Assembly: GCA_027489245.1 (NCBI GenBank)
Contig: JAIYAC010000025.1
Coordinates: 124,001 to 188,000 of the forward strand
DNA from: Neisseriaceae bacterium
GTDB taxonomy: Bacteria > Pseudomonadota > Gammaproteobacteria > Burkholderiales > Chromobacteriaceae
DNA length: 64,000 nt
Direction: 5' to 3'
The notes below the pieces were generated by a model. It was not told the DNA's origin. It saw nothing but the letters and a program-made list of their open reading frames with translations, and searched no databases. Positions 16,601 through 31,600 of the stretch are shown here, piece after piece. How positions within the stretch are numbered: position 1 is the first letter of the stretch; each line of letters begins with the position of its first letter. The translations under genes were made by a program, and so were the position numbers.

Positions 16601-19600
16601 GACTTTTCCGGCGTTAACCTGTCCGGCTTCAAGCTGGCCGGGGCCAACCTGCGCGGCGTGACGTTTGACGGGGCCAACCTGTCCGGCGTCGACCTGAGCG
16701 GCGCCTTTGGCTGGCAGGTAAAGTGGGGCAGCGTGCTGACCGATGCGCTGACCAAGCTGGATAACCTGATTACCGACATCAACCTGTCGCTTACCGGTAC
16801 CGGCAGCTTCAAGTTGTGGCAAACCACGACCAACTTCAACAGCTTCAATTTCAGCGGCTGGGACTTGTCCGGCCTGGATTTCAGCGGCAAGTCCTTCGTG
16901 GGGTCGCTGTTCCATGGTGTGGATTTCGGTGGCGCGCGCCTGGGCGGTGCCACGTTTGACATCAGTACCGATTTTTCCTGGGCCGACTGGCGCGGTATCG
17001 ACCTGTCCGGCATCAGCAGCCTGCTGGGCAAGTTCCGTGGCGTGAATTTCAGCGGGCTGAACTTTAGCGGCATCAGCTTTGGCAACGGGGTGCTGGACTT
17101 GACCGGCGCCCGCTTTAGCGGGGCCAGCAACCTGGCCGGCCTGTTCTCCGGCCTGTCTGCCAGCGTGAAGCGCCTGTTTACCGGGGCCGATTTCAGCGGG
17201 GTGGATTTTTCCGGCCTGTCGGCGCTGACCACCTTCAAGTTTGCCGGCTTCAAGCGCGTCAATTTTAGCGGCGCCAACCTGTCCGGCCTGGATTTCAGCG
17301 GCGTAGACCTGTCGTTTGCCAGCCTGCGCAATGTGTCGCTGGCTGACCTCAAGCTGGATGGCGCGCTGCTGTCCGGTGTGGATTTCAGTGGTGTCGTGGG
17401 CGCCATCAAGAGCGCGGCCCAGGCGTTTTACGACGCGCTGACCAAGCTGCCATCGCTGCTGAGCGCTGACCTGCTCAAGAGCATGAACAAGCTGGTGGTA
17501 GAAGATATTCTGGCTACTGGCGCCAGCGGCCCGGCCTTTGCCTTCTCGGGCGGCCTGAGCTTTAACGGCAACGCGCTGGACCTGCGCCTGAACCTGCAGG
17601 CCAACCTGGACCGCAGCTTTGAGGCCGACTTCCACTTCAGTACCGCCGACCTGGCCAATAGCAGCATGCTGCCGGTGTTTGATGTCAGCGGCACCGCGCA
17701 GGGCCGGGCGGTATTTGCGCTGAATTTCGACATCGGCGCGCGTATTGGCCTGCTGGATAAAAACGTGGCGGGGGTGGTGAATGTACCGCTGCCAGCGTCG
17801 ATCGACCCGTACTTCCGCCTGAACCGCCTGGATGCGGCGGCATCGCTGGGGGTCGCCAACCTGGCCGCCAGCATCAGCCTGGCCAACCTGGGTAGCGCCA
17901 GCCTGGTCAACGGCCAGTTTGCGCTGGCTGTGGGCGGGCGCATGTCGCTGAACGGCCCGTCTGGCGAGGGCCTGCTGCGCTGGAGCGAGCTGTCGGCACT
18001 GAAAGCGGCCGACCCGGCCAACTGGTGGAAAAAGCTGGCGACGCTCACGCCGTCTACCAAGCTGGATGCATCGTTTGGCGTCAAGCTGGACGTGCAGCCC
18101 ACTATCGGTGGCCAGAGTTTTACCGATATTTTTGGCACGCCGTACATCACGCTGGATACCGACCAGCTGTTCCGCCTGAGCGACGAAGGCCTGGTGGTGT
18201 ACCAGGCACCGTCGGTGAGCGTCGACGTGCTGCTGTCCGCCACGCAGAAAACCCAGCTGCTGAACGTGCTGGACAAGCTGAAAGCCGCAGGTGAGGGCGC
18301 GTTTAACCCGGATTTCCTGTCCATCAAGCTGCCCGGCATCGGCAAGAGCCTGTCCGAGCTGTTTGGCAGCAAGAGCGCCGACCCGGGCAGCAGCTTCTTC
18401 AACCGCTTGCTGAACCTGAGCGATGCGGCCAACGCTTACTTTAATACCACCAAGCTGGCAGCCACCCCGCCTGCCGATGCGGCCAATGCCACGCTGCTGG
18501 GCCTGGTGAATGCGCTGAACACCGCGCTGTCGCAAAAAGTGGCCATCGATTTCGACGCCAGCCAGAGCGACTGGTCGGGCAAAAACCTGGCCAACGTCAG
18601 CTTTGCCGGCCTGAACCTGCGCGGCTTCAATTTTAACGGTGCCGACCTCACCGGCGCCGACTTCAGCGGTGCCGACCTCACCGGCGCCACCTTTGCCGGC
18701 GCCAACCTGAGCTTTGCCGTGTTTGCCACCCGCAAGCCGGATGGCAGCGTAGACCGCAGCACGGGCAAAGCCGGTGCGGCACGCCTGGAAGGGGTGAATT
18801 TCAGCGGTGCCCGCCTGAAGGGCGTGAACCTGGGCGGCCTGGACCTGCGTGCGGCCAACTTCGAGCTGGCAGACATCAGCACCACTGTGTTCGACAAAGC
18901 CTCGCTGGTGGGCGCCAGCTTTGCCGGTAGCGTGGTATCGGCCAGCACCAGCCTGGTCAATGCGCTGTTTAGCGGCGTACTGCCGGCCGAGCTGCTGCGT
19001 GCCACCGGTACCGCTATCGACCTGGACCCGGTAACCGGCGCTGCCGACCTGAGCGGCTTTGACCTGAGCGGTTTCAATTTCAGCGGCCTGGCCCTGTCCG
19101 GCATCAAGCTGGCCAACGCCAAGTTGGTCGCGGCCAACCTGTACGGTGTGAAATTCGGTGCGGCCAACCTGGCCGGTGCCGACCTGAGCACGGCCTATCT
19201 GGCCAAAGCGGACCTGGCCACGGCGACGCTGAGCGCTGCCACCAAGCTGGACGGCGCACTGTTTGCCAAAACCGATAGCGTGCCCACCACCGCCAGCGGT
19301 ACCGCGCTGGTGATCAAGCAGGGCACCTCGCTGGCCGGGCTGAACCTGTCTGGCTACGATTTCAGCGGTATCGACTTTAACGGTGTCGATTTGTCCGGCA
19401 CCCGTCTGGTCGGCGCCGTCTTTGCCGGTGCCAGCCTGGCTGGCGCCACACTGAGCGATAAAACCGACTTTAGCCAGGCAGACCTGCGTGGCCTGGCCGT
19501 GGTGACTGCCGACAGCAGCGACCCGCAAATCAGCCTGCCTGCCACCCTGAAAGGCGTGTTCGCCGGGGCCGACCTGTCCGGCCTGAACCTGTCCAACATC

Positions 19601-22600
19601 AGCCTGAGCGGCCTGAACCTGGCCGGCGCCAACCTACAAGGTGCCACCGTTACCGGCGCCGATCTGTCGCTGGCCAACCTGCGTGCGGCCAACCTGCTGC
19701 TGGTTACCGGTACGCCTGCCAGTGCCAAAGGTGCTTTGTACGATGGCGACACCCGCTGGTATGCCGGTGCTGCCAAATGGACCGGTGTGCAAAAAGCCGC
19801 CGAGGCGCCAGCCAGCGCCCACCTGTACGACGGCCCGCTGTTCGACTTCCGCGGTACGCTGGATACCAGCGGCACCGAGATCCGCATTGCGCTGAACTTC
19901 CAGATCAACCTGAACCGTCAGGTGGCCATGGGCTTTGCGCTGGGTAGCAGCGACCTGCCCGAAGCCGCGCGCAAGCTGCTGCCGCAGTTTGCCCTGTCCG
20001 GCACCGCGCTGGCCGATATCAAGGCCGCAGCCGATATCGACCTGGGCGTGGTACTGGGTAGCGTGACCAAGGGCAGTGGTGCGGCCAGCATTACCCTGCC
20101 AAGCACCGAGCAGGTGCAGACCTATATCAATGTGAACCGCCTGCAAGCGGAAGCCGAGCTGCAGCTGCAAAACCTGCAGGCGCTGCTGAATGTGGCCGGC
20201 CTGCTGGACGTAGGCATCGAACAGGCCGATATCAGCCTGAAAGCCGGGGTGAAAGCGGTACTGGACGACCCGGACAACCGCGACGGCAAAGGCCGCGTGT
20301 ACCTGTCCGAAATCGCCGCGGCCAAAGGCGGCCTGGCCGGCCTGATCCACAGCGACAGCATCGCCAGCCTGTCCGGTGCCATTACCCTGAACGCCAAAGG
20401 CCAGGGCTTTAACCTGAACGACTTCGGCCTGCCGGTGATCAACCTGGAAGCGCCGGTGCTGTTCAAACCCGACGCCACCACCGGCAAGCTGGTACTGCAG
20501 CGCCCCGACGCCTCGCTGGACGTGCGCCTGACCGAAACCCTGCGCGACAAGCTGCTGGACGTGCTGGACAAGGTAGACAGCACCGCCAACCAGAACGTAT
20601 TGGGCGTGGGCCTGCTGAACAGCAAAGTGCCTGGCCTGGACCAGAGCATCAACGAGCTGCTGGGCTTTGATAGCAACAATACCGACGTGGTAGACATCAA
20701 GGTGTTTGCCCTGAAGCAGGCGGCGCAGGACTTCTTTGCCAAGTACACCTTTAGCGATACCGCCGAAGCGGGCAAGAAAACCGGCTGGCCGACGCTGCGC
20801 GAAGCCACGCAGCATCTGAAACGCGAGCTGGCCAAGAAGTTTGGCCTGCCGCTGGATGCGAACCGTCTCGACTGGTCCGGCGAAGACCTGGCCAGCCACG
20901 ATTTCACCAAGCAAAACAGCCTGCGCGGTTACAACTTTAGCGGGGCCAACCTTTCCGGTGCCAACTTCAGTGGCCTGAACCTGGATGGCGTGAACTTTAG
21001 TGGCGCCAACCTGGAAGGCGCGATTTTCGACGCCAAAACCTCGCTGCGCGGTGCCAATTTTGATGGCGCCAACCTGCAGGGCATCAGCTGGGCAGCGGTA
21101 GACCTGCGCGGCGTGAACATGGCCAACGCCAACCTGAGTGCGGCCAACCTGGCGGGTAAGGACCTGTCCGGTGCCGACCTCTCTGGCGCGCTGCTGGAAG
21201 GCGCCGACCTGAGCGGCAGCAACCTGCGCAATGCCAGCCTGGCCCGTGCCGACCTGTCCGGCGCCCGCCTGGAAAACGCATTGGCCATTGGTGCCAGCTT
21301 TGCCTGGGCCAGCTACGACAGCAACACCTTCCTGGACGGCATGGTGGTAGACCGTACCGTGAAGGCGGTATTTGGCACGGCGCTGACGACCAAGGTGATT
21401 TACCTGGGTGCAGACCGTGTCACGCTGGATGGCCAGGGCTACAACTGGCAAGGCTGGGACCTGTCGTTCATCGACTTCTCGGTGTTCAAGAGCCTGACCA
21501 TCAAGGGTTTTGACTGGTCTGGCGTGAACCTGCGCGGGGTGAACTTCAGCGGTATCAAATTTGATGGCACGATCAACCTGAGCGGTGCGTTCGTGGTGGA
21601 CGTGACCTGGCCTTCCGGCGATTTGTCTCCCTGGTTCAAGTTCAATACCAAATCGGCCTTTGTACACGTGACGCCAGGCAGTGGCTGGGCTATCCCTGAC
21701 TGGCTGAAAAACCTGGCCAACTATGTGCCAGACCTGGACTTCAGCTTCCGTGCCAATGGGCTGTTGTCGCTGAAAGGCTGGGATTTGTCCGGCCTGGACT
21801 TCAGCGGGCTGAAGCTGGACCTGTCCGGCATTGACCTGAGCTTTGCCAACCTGAGCAAGCTGAAGTTTGGCGAGCTGACGCTCGACTTCGACACCAACTG
21901 GGCTGGCAGTATCTGGTCTGGCCTGAGCTTCAGCATTGGCAAATGGCCGAGCCTGAAGGGTATCTTCCGCGATGTGGATTTTGCCGGTTTCGATTTCAGC
22001 GGCTTCAAGCTGCCGGGTAGCTGGGGCTTTGATGGCCTGCATCTGCCGGACTTTAGCGGTGCGCGCTTTACCGGTGCCTTGAACGTAGGCGAGTTCCTGC
22101 TGGGCCTGAAACTGAAGCTGCAAAAGCTGAACCTGGACCTGAGCCTGCCGCAGATCAATTTCTCGTTTGCCGATTTCAGCGGCCTGGACCTGAGCGGCCT
22201 GCGTGGCCTGTTCGACAGCATCGACTGGACTTCGGCCGGCATGACGCAGCCTGCGGATGCCAGCGACTGGCTGGCCAAGCTGTTCCAGGGCTTCAAGCTG
22301 CCGTCGGTGAACCTGTCGGGTATCAAACTGCCGGACATCACCTTTGATTTCAGCAAGCTGGACCTGTCGTTTGCCAACCTCAAAGGCATCAGCTTTGCCA
22401 CGCCGTCTTTCAAGGGCTTCAATTTTGACGGCGCCAACCTGCGCGGCATCGACCTGTCCGGCCTGCTGGGCTGGATCAAGTCGGCGTCCAAAGCCATGTT
22501 CAACAAGGCGGATGCCTGGGTAAGCGGCGTCGCCGATGCGCTCAAGACGCTGGACATGGATGCCGTGGTGCTGGACGAGGTGTTTGCCGGCGATGTCAGC

Positions 22601-25600
22601 GGCCCCGAGTTTGCCGTGTTGCCGATGTTTGATACTTCGGGCAATGAAATTACCCTGGGCCTGGGCGTGAAGATCAACCTGGATCGCAGCCTGGAGCAGC
22701 AATTCAAGTTTGGCCTGGCCAATCTGGCGGGCGATGCCGCCACCAAGATTGCCAACTTTACTGCCAGCGGTAGCGCCATTGGCCGCCTGGTACTGCACGC
22801 CGACCTGGAAGCCGGCCTGGCCGTAGGCACCAAGAGCGGCGACAACAGCCTGAACCTGCCGGTGCCGACCAACGCCGACCTGTATTTCCGCATCAACCGC
22901 TTTGATGCCGGCGCCGCGCTGAATGTCTACGGCCTGGATGCCAAGGCCAGCTTGCTGGGCGACCTGGCCCAGGTGAAGCTGGTGGATAGCGATTTTGCGG
23001 TGAAAGCCGCCGCCAAGGTGGTGGTAACCGACCCGGACAATAGCGATGGCAAAGGCCGCATTACGCTGAAAGACCTGGCGGCCCTGTCCGGCCAGGGCAA
23101 AACCGTGGGCAGCCTGTTTACCGTGACCCCGGCCGCATCGCTGGAAGGCAACCTGGTGTTTGATGCCAGCCTGGGCGGCGTGGACATGGGCATGTTCGGC
23201 AACCCGACGCTGGCGATCCGCTCCGACATCATCAAGGGCAAACTCACCCCGCAGTATTTCTTTGATGTCAGCATCGACGGCGCGAAAGCCAAAGAAAACC
23301 TGAAAGCCATTTTTGATCAGGCGGCCAGCGTGGGCGACTCGCTGGACGGCATGGGTTTCATGTCCAGCCAGCTGCCGTTCGTCGGCGAAAGCCTGGGCGG
23401 CATCATGCAGAGCGAAGATGGCCGCAAGCTGGGCGATGTGCTGTCTTTCCGCCGCGTGGTAGACGGTACCAAGTTCTCGGTGCTGGACGACTACTACAAC
23501 AAGACCGGCCCGCACACCTACAGCGGCCTGATCAGCCTGCTGAAAGACTATCTGTCCGCCAGCGGTGACTACAGCGGCCTGCAGTCGCTGTTCCCCAACC
23601 AGTATGGCGAAACCCAGGCCGGCCCGTTTACCGTGGGTGGCGGTCTGGAGTTCCAGGGCAGTAACGAGCAACAAATTGTTGACCTGGGCGGCGCAACAGG
23701 TGGCAGCTTCACGCTGAGCTTTAGCCACGGTAGCAAGCAGTACACCACCGAGGCCATTTTGCATAATGCCTCTGCCGACACGGTGAAAGCAGCGCTGTTG
23801 GCCGCCAAAGAAACCGGTGGCACGGCACTGGCTGGCCTGCTGCTGGACGTGGCGCAGCTGGATGGTCGCTACGAGGTAACGTTTGCCGGCACGCTGGCTC
23901 GCCTGGATGTGGGCACCATGACGGTAAACAGCAGCATGCTGTCGGGCGGCACCGCCACGGTACGCACCCAGCGCGAGGGCGCCAGCAAAGAGCTGCGCCT
24001 GGACCTGAAGCTGGACCTGAGCAAAACCACCAGCCTGCCGTTCAACCTGGGCAGCGGCCTGGACAGCCTGGGGCTGAAGCTCAAGGGTAGTGGCGATATC
24101 GACCTGACCGGCGAGGTCAAGCTGGACCTGTCGTTTGGCTTTAATTTCGATACCCTGGCCAATGCCGCCAGCGGCAAGCTGTTCATGCAGGCGCGCGAGA
24201 TGTCGGCCAAGGCCAGCGCCAGCATGCAGAACTTCAACGCAGGGGTATCGCTGGGCATTCTGGATGGCCAGATAGACAATGGCACCATGAAGTTCGAGGC
24301 CAAGGCCAACGTGGGCTTGTCGGCGCAGGCTGGCAATGCCGACCGCAACGGCGAGCGCGTGATGCTGGGCGATGTCGGCAAACTGGGCGACCACGTCAAT
24401 GCCAAGGCTGATGTGTACGCCGTGGCCGACCTGCCGATCAAGGCCAGCCTGTTTGGTGGCGATCTCACCAAACTCACCGGCGGGGCCAACCCGAAAGTGG
24501 TGGTGGAGTGGGGCACCGAAGCCACCCCGCTGGCGCTGGAAGACATCAAGACCGCCAAGCCGATTATCCGCAAGGAAAACTTCACCAATCTGGCCAGCCT
24601 GTCCAATATGACACCGGCGCAGATGGTGCAGCTGCTGGCCAATGTGGGCGACTTCCTCAACCAGTTCCGCGATTCCGACCTGTTCGACATCAAGGTGCCG
24701 TTTAGCGGTGCCGACCTGGGCGATGTATTCGACTTTGGCTACGGCTGGACCAAGGTGCTGAACGAGCGCCTGCAGGGCATCACCGCGATGGACCTGACCG
24801 CCAATAAAGCCATTTCGCCGGTACTGGCCGACGATGTGGCGTTTGACCTGGTGCTGCAGCGCCCGGGCGATGCGGTGCCAAGCAAGTACACCATCACCGT
24901 GAAGGCGGCAGAAACAGCCGGCTTCAAGAGCATTAACGAGCTGGCAGAGCTGATCAACGGCAAAGTGGCCGAGGTGATGAACGGCGCGCTGAAGCTGAAC
25001 AACAGCCTGCCGGTATGGGTGACCGAAGGCCAGAGCAATAGCAGCACCCAAGGTAGCCAGCAAGCCGGTAACGGCGATGCGGCCAAGGTGACGCAGCTGC
25101 AGCAGGGCGGCCAGGCAGATAACGCCGTACTGTTGCTGGATATTGGCACCGCCAACGGCACGCTGACACTGAAAAACGTGGGTAACGCCACCACGGCGAG
25201 CGTCGAGCTGGGCGCTGCCGATAGCGATGCCACCATTGCCGGCAAGCTGAAGGCAGGCGTGGCCACGGTATTTGCCACCCATGCGGCCAACCTGAAAGTG
25301 ACGGGCAGCCGTGCTGACGGTTTCCGCATCGAGTTTATCGGTAGCCTGGCCGGCAAGGCCTTCACGGCCAAGGAAAGCGTAGCCGGGCTGATTACCCCGG
25401 TAAGCGGCGATGCCAAGAGCGTGCTGTTCAAACCCGGCCTGCGCGAAGGCGTGGTGACCTTCCCGGCGGCCGGTGGCAGCGCGAGTACCTTCCCCCTGTT
25501 GGCGGGTACCGATATCGATACCCTGCGCGGCCAGATCCGTACAGCGGTGGCCACCGCCAGCGGCCGCAATGCCAGCGATATCACGGTAAGCGGCGACCGC

Positions 25601-28600
25601 AGCAATGGTTTCCGTATCACCTTTACCAGCGATGCGCCGGCACTGCTGGCGGCCAGCATGGACGTTGGCGGTGTCAATGCCATGTCGGTCAGCTTTGTGG
25701 CCCCGGCTAACGCCACCGCAGCGGTGAGCGAGACGCTGTCGCATAGCGTAGGGGTGAGCGAGGTCAAAGTGCTGGCCTTTACCGGCTACGAGCGCGGCAC
25801 CTTCGAGCTGGAGCTGTACGGCAAGAAAACCGGCCCCATCCGTTACCTGAACAACGCGGTAGACGCCCAGGCACTGGCGATCCAGCAAGCGCTGGAAGGC
25901 ATCGTGGGCAAGGGGAATGTGGAGGTAAGCTTCCCGCAGAAAGACCCGCTGGATGCCAGCGGCAAGAAAACCAACTACGGCTCGGCACCGAAGTTCAAGA
26001 TCACCTTCAAGGGTAACTACGCCCAGCAAAACATCCCGGACATGACCGTCTACTTTGGCGGCCTGAAAGCGGGCAGCTACGTGCCGGCAGGGGAAGTGCG
26101 CGGCGTCGAGCTGATCGAGTTCAAACCTGGCGTGAACAAGCGTGGCGAGGTGCAAACCGTGGCCGTCAGCGCAGAGGCCACCACGCCGGCCAGCTTTACC
26201 CTGTCGTTTACACACGACAACAAGACCTACACCACCGGCACGCTCAACAGCAATATGGGTTCGGGTGACATTCGCAGCCAGCTGTTGGCCGCGACCGCGG
26301 CTGGCGGTGCCAAGCTGGGTGATATCAAGGGCATCGAGCTGGGCGTATCGCTGGCCGAGCGTGGCGCCTGGAAAGTCAGCTTTGGCGGCAGCCTGGCGGG
26401 CGTCGCGCTGGCCGAGCTGCAGGTAGGCAACCTGGCCAATACCGTGAACCCCACCGTGAGCCTGGCCTCGGTACAGGAAGGCCGCTTCCGCAGCGAAGTA
26501 CAGCAGGTCGTGTTGGCCGCATCCAGCGGCCTGATGCGTGTGCAGCTGGGCGAGGGCGCCCTGTCGGCGACCTTCCCGGCGCTGGCAACGGCCAAAGAGC
26601 TGCAAGCCATTCTGGAAGCCATGCCGGATATCGGTACGGGCAACGTTGTGGTGACGGGCGAGCCGCAAAAATGGACCATCAGCTTCCAGGGCCGCTTGTC
26701 TGGCCGGGATGTGCCCGAGCTGGTATTCAGCCCGGTACAGGAACTAGCCCTGCAAGCCGCCGCCAGCGGTAGCACCAGCTTCAGCGTGAAGCTGGCAGGC
26801 AGCACTGCCGCCAGCAAAACCGTCACCATTACCGGCTTCGATGACGACCAGGTGCGTGCCGCGCTGCAAGATGCGCTGGCTGGCCTGGATGGTGTGGGCG
26901 CGGGCAATGTGAGCGTAGCCGGCCAGAACGGCCAGTGGCTGATTACCTTCACCGGCGAGCTGGCTGGCCAGGTGATGGCCGGTGTCGAGCTGACCCGCAC
27001 CGTGGACACCACGGTAGAAAAAGTCAAAGCCAAAGCCGTCTCGGCGGCCATGCTGCAGGTCAGCGCCATCGAGCCGCAGCTGAAAGCCGGCGGCATTACC
27101 TGGGGCAAGCTGCAGTTCAAACCGGTGAATGTGGACGATTTCACCTACTTTGCCATTCGTCCGTCTGCTGGCGTGTCCATTGATGTAGTCACCCCGGGCA
27201 CGGCCCAGGTGGCCGAGGTGCAGCGCTTGCGCATTGTGAACGCGGCCTTGGCTGCGGCATCGCAGTTCGAGCTGCAGTTCACCGACAAAGCGGGCAAAAA
27301 AGTAGAGATCAACGGCCTGGCGGTGGATATCAGCGCCAGCCAGCTGCAAGAGCGTATCAACACCGCCTTCACCAATGCCGGCATCGATGGCAGCGTGACG
27401 GTGGCCGTATCGGTGATGAACGAGCCTGTGGGTACCCGCGTGCCCGAAGGCACCCGTGCGTTTGATATTACCTTTGCCGGCAAGCTGGCCACCGGCGACC
27501 AGCCAGCCTTCACCACCACCTATCAGAGCCTGCGTGCGAAGCCAGGCGCGCAAATGGTGGCCTACAGCCTGCAGCAGGGTGCCGCCGCTACCGCCACCAG
27601 CGTGGCCAAAAACGAAGTACAGCGCCTGACCATCAGCAACGCGGCAGGGGGCACTTACGGCTTTGCCCAGCGTGTGGGCAGCGAGTACTACACCCTGAAC
27701 GAGCCGTTTGCCTACGGCGCCAGCGCCGAACAGCAGGAAACCGAGCTGAAAAAAGCCGGCCTGGACGATGCCGCCATCGCGGCACTGAAAGAAGGCAAAA
27801 CCGCCGAAGAAGCGCTGGCTATCCGCCAGGCCAAGCTGATCGAGCTGGGCCTGCGCAAAGCCTTTGCCACCGGGCCGAAAGCCATTGCCGGCGCCGATGT
27901 CACCGTGACTGCGGTAGCCGGCCTGCCGGATACCTTTGATATCGTTTACGGTGGCAGCCTGGCTGGTGAAGACCTGCCTACGCTGCTGCTCAACAGCAGC
28001 CAGCTCAAGAGTGCCGCACAAGCCGCGGGTGACAAAGGTTACGCCGGGGTAGACCTGCTGGGCCTGGACGTACTGGGCCAGGAGGCACGCACCCAGACCG
28101 GGCCGAAATTCAACACCCTGGAAGAATTTGCCGCCGTGCTGCAAGACGCGGTAAACGAGCTGCTGCCAAAAGGCGAAACCTTCAATGTGACAGCCCGCTT
28201 TGACGCCCAGGCCATGGACTTCATGTTCGACCTGCGCTTCACCCCGGCCATGCCACAGCAGCTGGTACCGCTGGACTTCGGCTTCGATCTGGCACCGGTG
28301 GGGGACTTTAGCGCCAAGGGCAACCTGGTGTTGAACGCCGGCATCGATTTCGTTACCACCATCGGTCTGGACTTCAACCGCCCGGACAACTTCAGCGCGG
28401 TAGGCGGCACGGTAAACAAAGCCGAGCTGCCCGCCAGTGCCAGCGCGGGTGTGGCCAACGTTGGCCGCGTACTGTTCAACCAGGGGGCGGCCTACCATGC
28501 CACCACCAACCCGGCCATCGATGCCAAATTCACGATTGATATTGACGGCGAACGTTACGCGCTGACGCTGACTGCCGCCAGCCAGGCCGACAACAACAGC

Positions 28601-31600
28601 GTGGAAGACCTGCTGGCCGACCTGAACGCCGTACTGGATGCCACTGCCGTCAAAGCCAATGGCAAGCTGGCCGTGGTGAACTACAGCAAGCTGGGCCAGG
28701 CCGCCCGCTTTAGCCTGGTAGACGTGGCCGGCAAGAAACAGCTGCAGCTGAACGTGTCGGGCACCGGCCTGCAAGAAGTGACGCTGTCCGGCCAGGCCGT
28801 CAGCGTGACCGTGGATGGCCAGACCCGTAGCATCAATGCCGCCACCAATGTGCTGGGCCTGAGCGGCAGCCAGAAAATGGCCGCCGTGACGGTGGACATG
28901 CCTGCCAATGGCAAGCTGTCGGCCAGCACCACCTTCGACCTGATCATCAACGGTGCCGACGACCAGGCCACCGGTGGCATGACGGCTACCGGTAAAGACA
29001 ACGCCATCAACGTGGCGATCAACCAGTCTGCCTTTGCCGACAACACCACACCGGAACACCTGGCGGCCGATATCCAGGCGGCGTTGGACGCCATCACCAC
29101 ATTGGGCCCGCTGGAAGGCAAAGTGCAGGCCAATGGCCAGGCCATCAGCAATCTGGGCCAGGTGCTGAAAGTGAAGGTACTGACCCAGGGCCAGAGCAAG
29201 GTGCTGGCGTTTGTGACCCAGGGCCAGGTGATCAGCACCCTGAGCTTCCGCGTGGCCGATACCGACCCGCTGGTACAGCAGCTGGGCATTCAGCCAGGCG
29301 TCATCTACAAGGCGCGCGGCGTGTCGCTGTTCCTGCAGGACACCCTGCTGGGCGGCAAGATCGTGGCTGGCGTAGAAGACTTCAGCGCCACTGGCAAGCT
29401 GGGCTTTGTGTCCATGACCATGGACCAGATGAAGGCCGCGATTGATGCGGGCGTTAACGTGCAGATGCAGAACGGCGCGTCCGGCCAGGCCGGCGACCGC
29501 GTGTACGTGAGCGACCTGCTGGATGCCGGCAGCCGCAACGACAGCCTGCTGGGCTCGCGTTCCGACATTACCCTGACCGCAGGCCAGAGCAAGACCCTGG
29601 GTGCCTTGGCGATCGACCCGGCTACCGGCCAGCTGCCGCTGGACGTGGGCCTGCGCGTGACGCTAACCGACCCGGCGGTCAACGGTGGCAAAGCCATTGC
29701 GCTGGATGTCACCGTGCGGGCTGCCGATGCGGCCAACAATAAGTCACTGGCCGACCTGGCCAGCGACGTGGATGCCGCCATCAAGGCCGCGCTGACAGCC
29801 TGGGCGGGTAAACAGACGCAGCCACTGGCCACCGTACCGTTTGCCAATCACACCTTTGTCACGCTGGGCGATCTGTACAAGCTGGACGGTAGCGTGGAGC
29901 AGCAAAATGCGGTGCTGAAGTTTACTGCGCCGACGGCTGCCGCCATGACCGTGGTGGGCCGTAGCCTGATCAAGGACTACTTCACCCCGATTACCTTTAG
30001 CGATTCCACCTACGGCGTGGGCACCCAGCCTACCGCCAGCCTGACGATCGAAGGCATCAAGGTAGACGCTGGCGGCCTGAACCTGCTGCCGCCGGATGCC
30101 AACCCGAGCATCGATATCAGCCTGCCTATCATCGACGTATGGAAAGGCGTGAGCAGCCTGAAAGACGCGGTAGACGTGCGCGTGACCGGCGCCGACGTGC
30201 TGATGGGGTTCCGCAAGCTATCGTGGGTACAGCTGATCGACGGCCTGAAGATGGTGGGCAACCTGCTGGGCCAGATGGACAGCTTTGCCTTCCTGAACCA
30301 GAACATTCCGCTGATCGACCGCAGTGTCAACGACATGCTGGACGTGGCGTCTGCGCTGGCGCACGCGCTGGACAAGCTGGGCAGCAACCCGGCCCAGGGC
30401 GTGACCGAGCTGCGCAAGGTGCTGTCCGAAAGCTTTGGCATGCCGATTTACGACCCGGCGCGCCCGAACGTGTTCGGCATCAATATCGATTACGACGCCA
30501 AGACCAATGCCCTGGCCATTACGATTCCGTACGAGATCAAGCTGGCCGACCAGGAGTTCTCGCTGGCCATGGACCTGGAAAAACTGGGCGACCTGATCGG
30601 CGGCGACAGCGTGAAGAAGCTGATGGGTGCGGCGACCACGCTGGTTGACGCAGGCGGCAGCGCCAAGATTGGCCTGAAATCCAGCGCCATGCTGAATATC
30701 GCGCTGGGTGTAGACCTGGATTCCGGCGAGCTGTTCGTGTTTGACCACGACAACAACGGCACGGCCGATAACTATAAGGACGACAAGGGTACCTTTGCCC
30801 AGCTGGGGCTGGAGGTTAACGGCAAGGACCTGAACTTTGCTGCCGGCCTGGGGCCGTTGTCGCTGAAGATCAGCAACGGTATTGCCAGCGTGCTGGCCCG
30901 TGCCGGCCTGTACCTGAACGACGAAGCCGCCGGCAGCGCCGGCCATGGCGATGGCCGCCACTATCTGTCGTCTGCCGTCGCGGTAAGCGTGCTGCAGCAG
31001 GGCGACAGCGTGGCACTGCAGTGGCAGGATGCTGCGGCCAACTTTGCCGTTACCGGCAATACCGGTGGCGCGGTCATCAAGCTGGTGCCGCCAGCCGACA
31101 ATGCCGCTTTGACTACCGATGAAACCTACCGCCTGAAGCTGGTGGTGGGCGGCAACACCTACTACACCGACAGCTTTAGCCGCAGCTACGATGCCGAAGC
31201 CATGCAGGCGCTGCTGGAAAAAGCGCTGTTCTTTGGCCCGCAGGCCATCAAGGGCAGCGTGAGCGTAACGGCGGTGAACCCGTCCGACCTGAGCCAGGGC
31301 TGGAAGGTGAACCTGGGCGGTAGCGCGCTCACCGGTAAAACCATCACCATCACCGGCCATGCCCTGAAAGAGAATGAGGCCGCGCTGGGTACCGCCGATA
31401 CCATCCAGTGGGTGCGTGTGCCTAGCGGCTCGGGCGGTAGCTTTACCCTGTCGGTAGAGATCGCCGGCAAAACCTACACCACCGGCGATATCGCCTGGAA
31501 TGCCAGCGCTGATGACGTGGAGGCTGCGCTGAACGCCAAGCTGGCATCTGTCAAAGTAGACGATGTGGCGGTAGCCGTTAGCGTGGCTGCTCACAATGCG

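Noticed and set aside
19634-26668. 2344-residue minus-strand ORF opposite the giant gene
   Set aside because: A shadow frame created by strong codon bias and repeats on the + strand; composition is low-complexity (Gln/Ala/Val/His-rich) with no domain, start site or ribosome-binding site.
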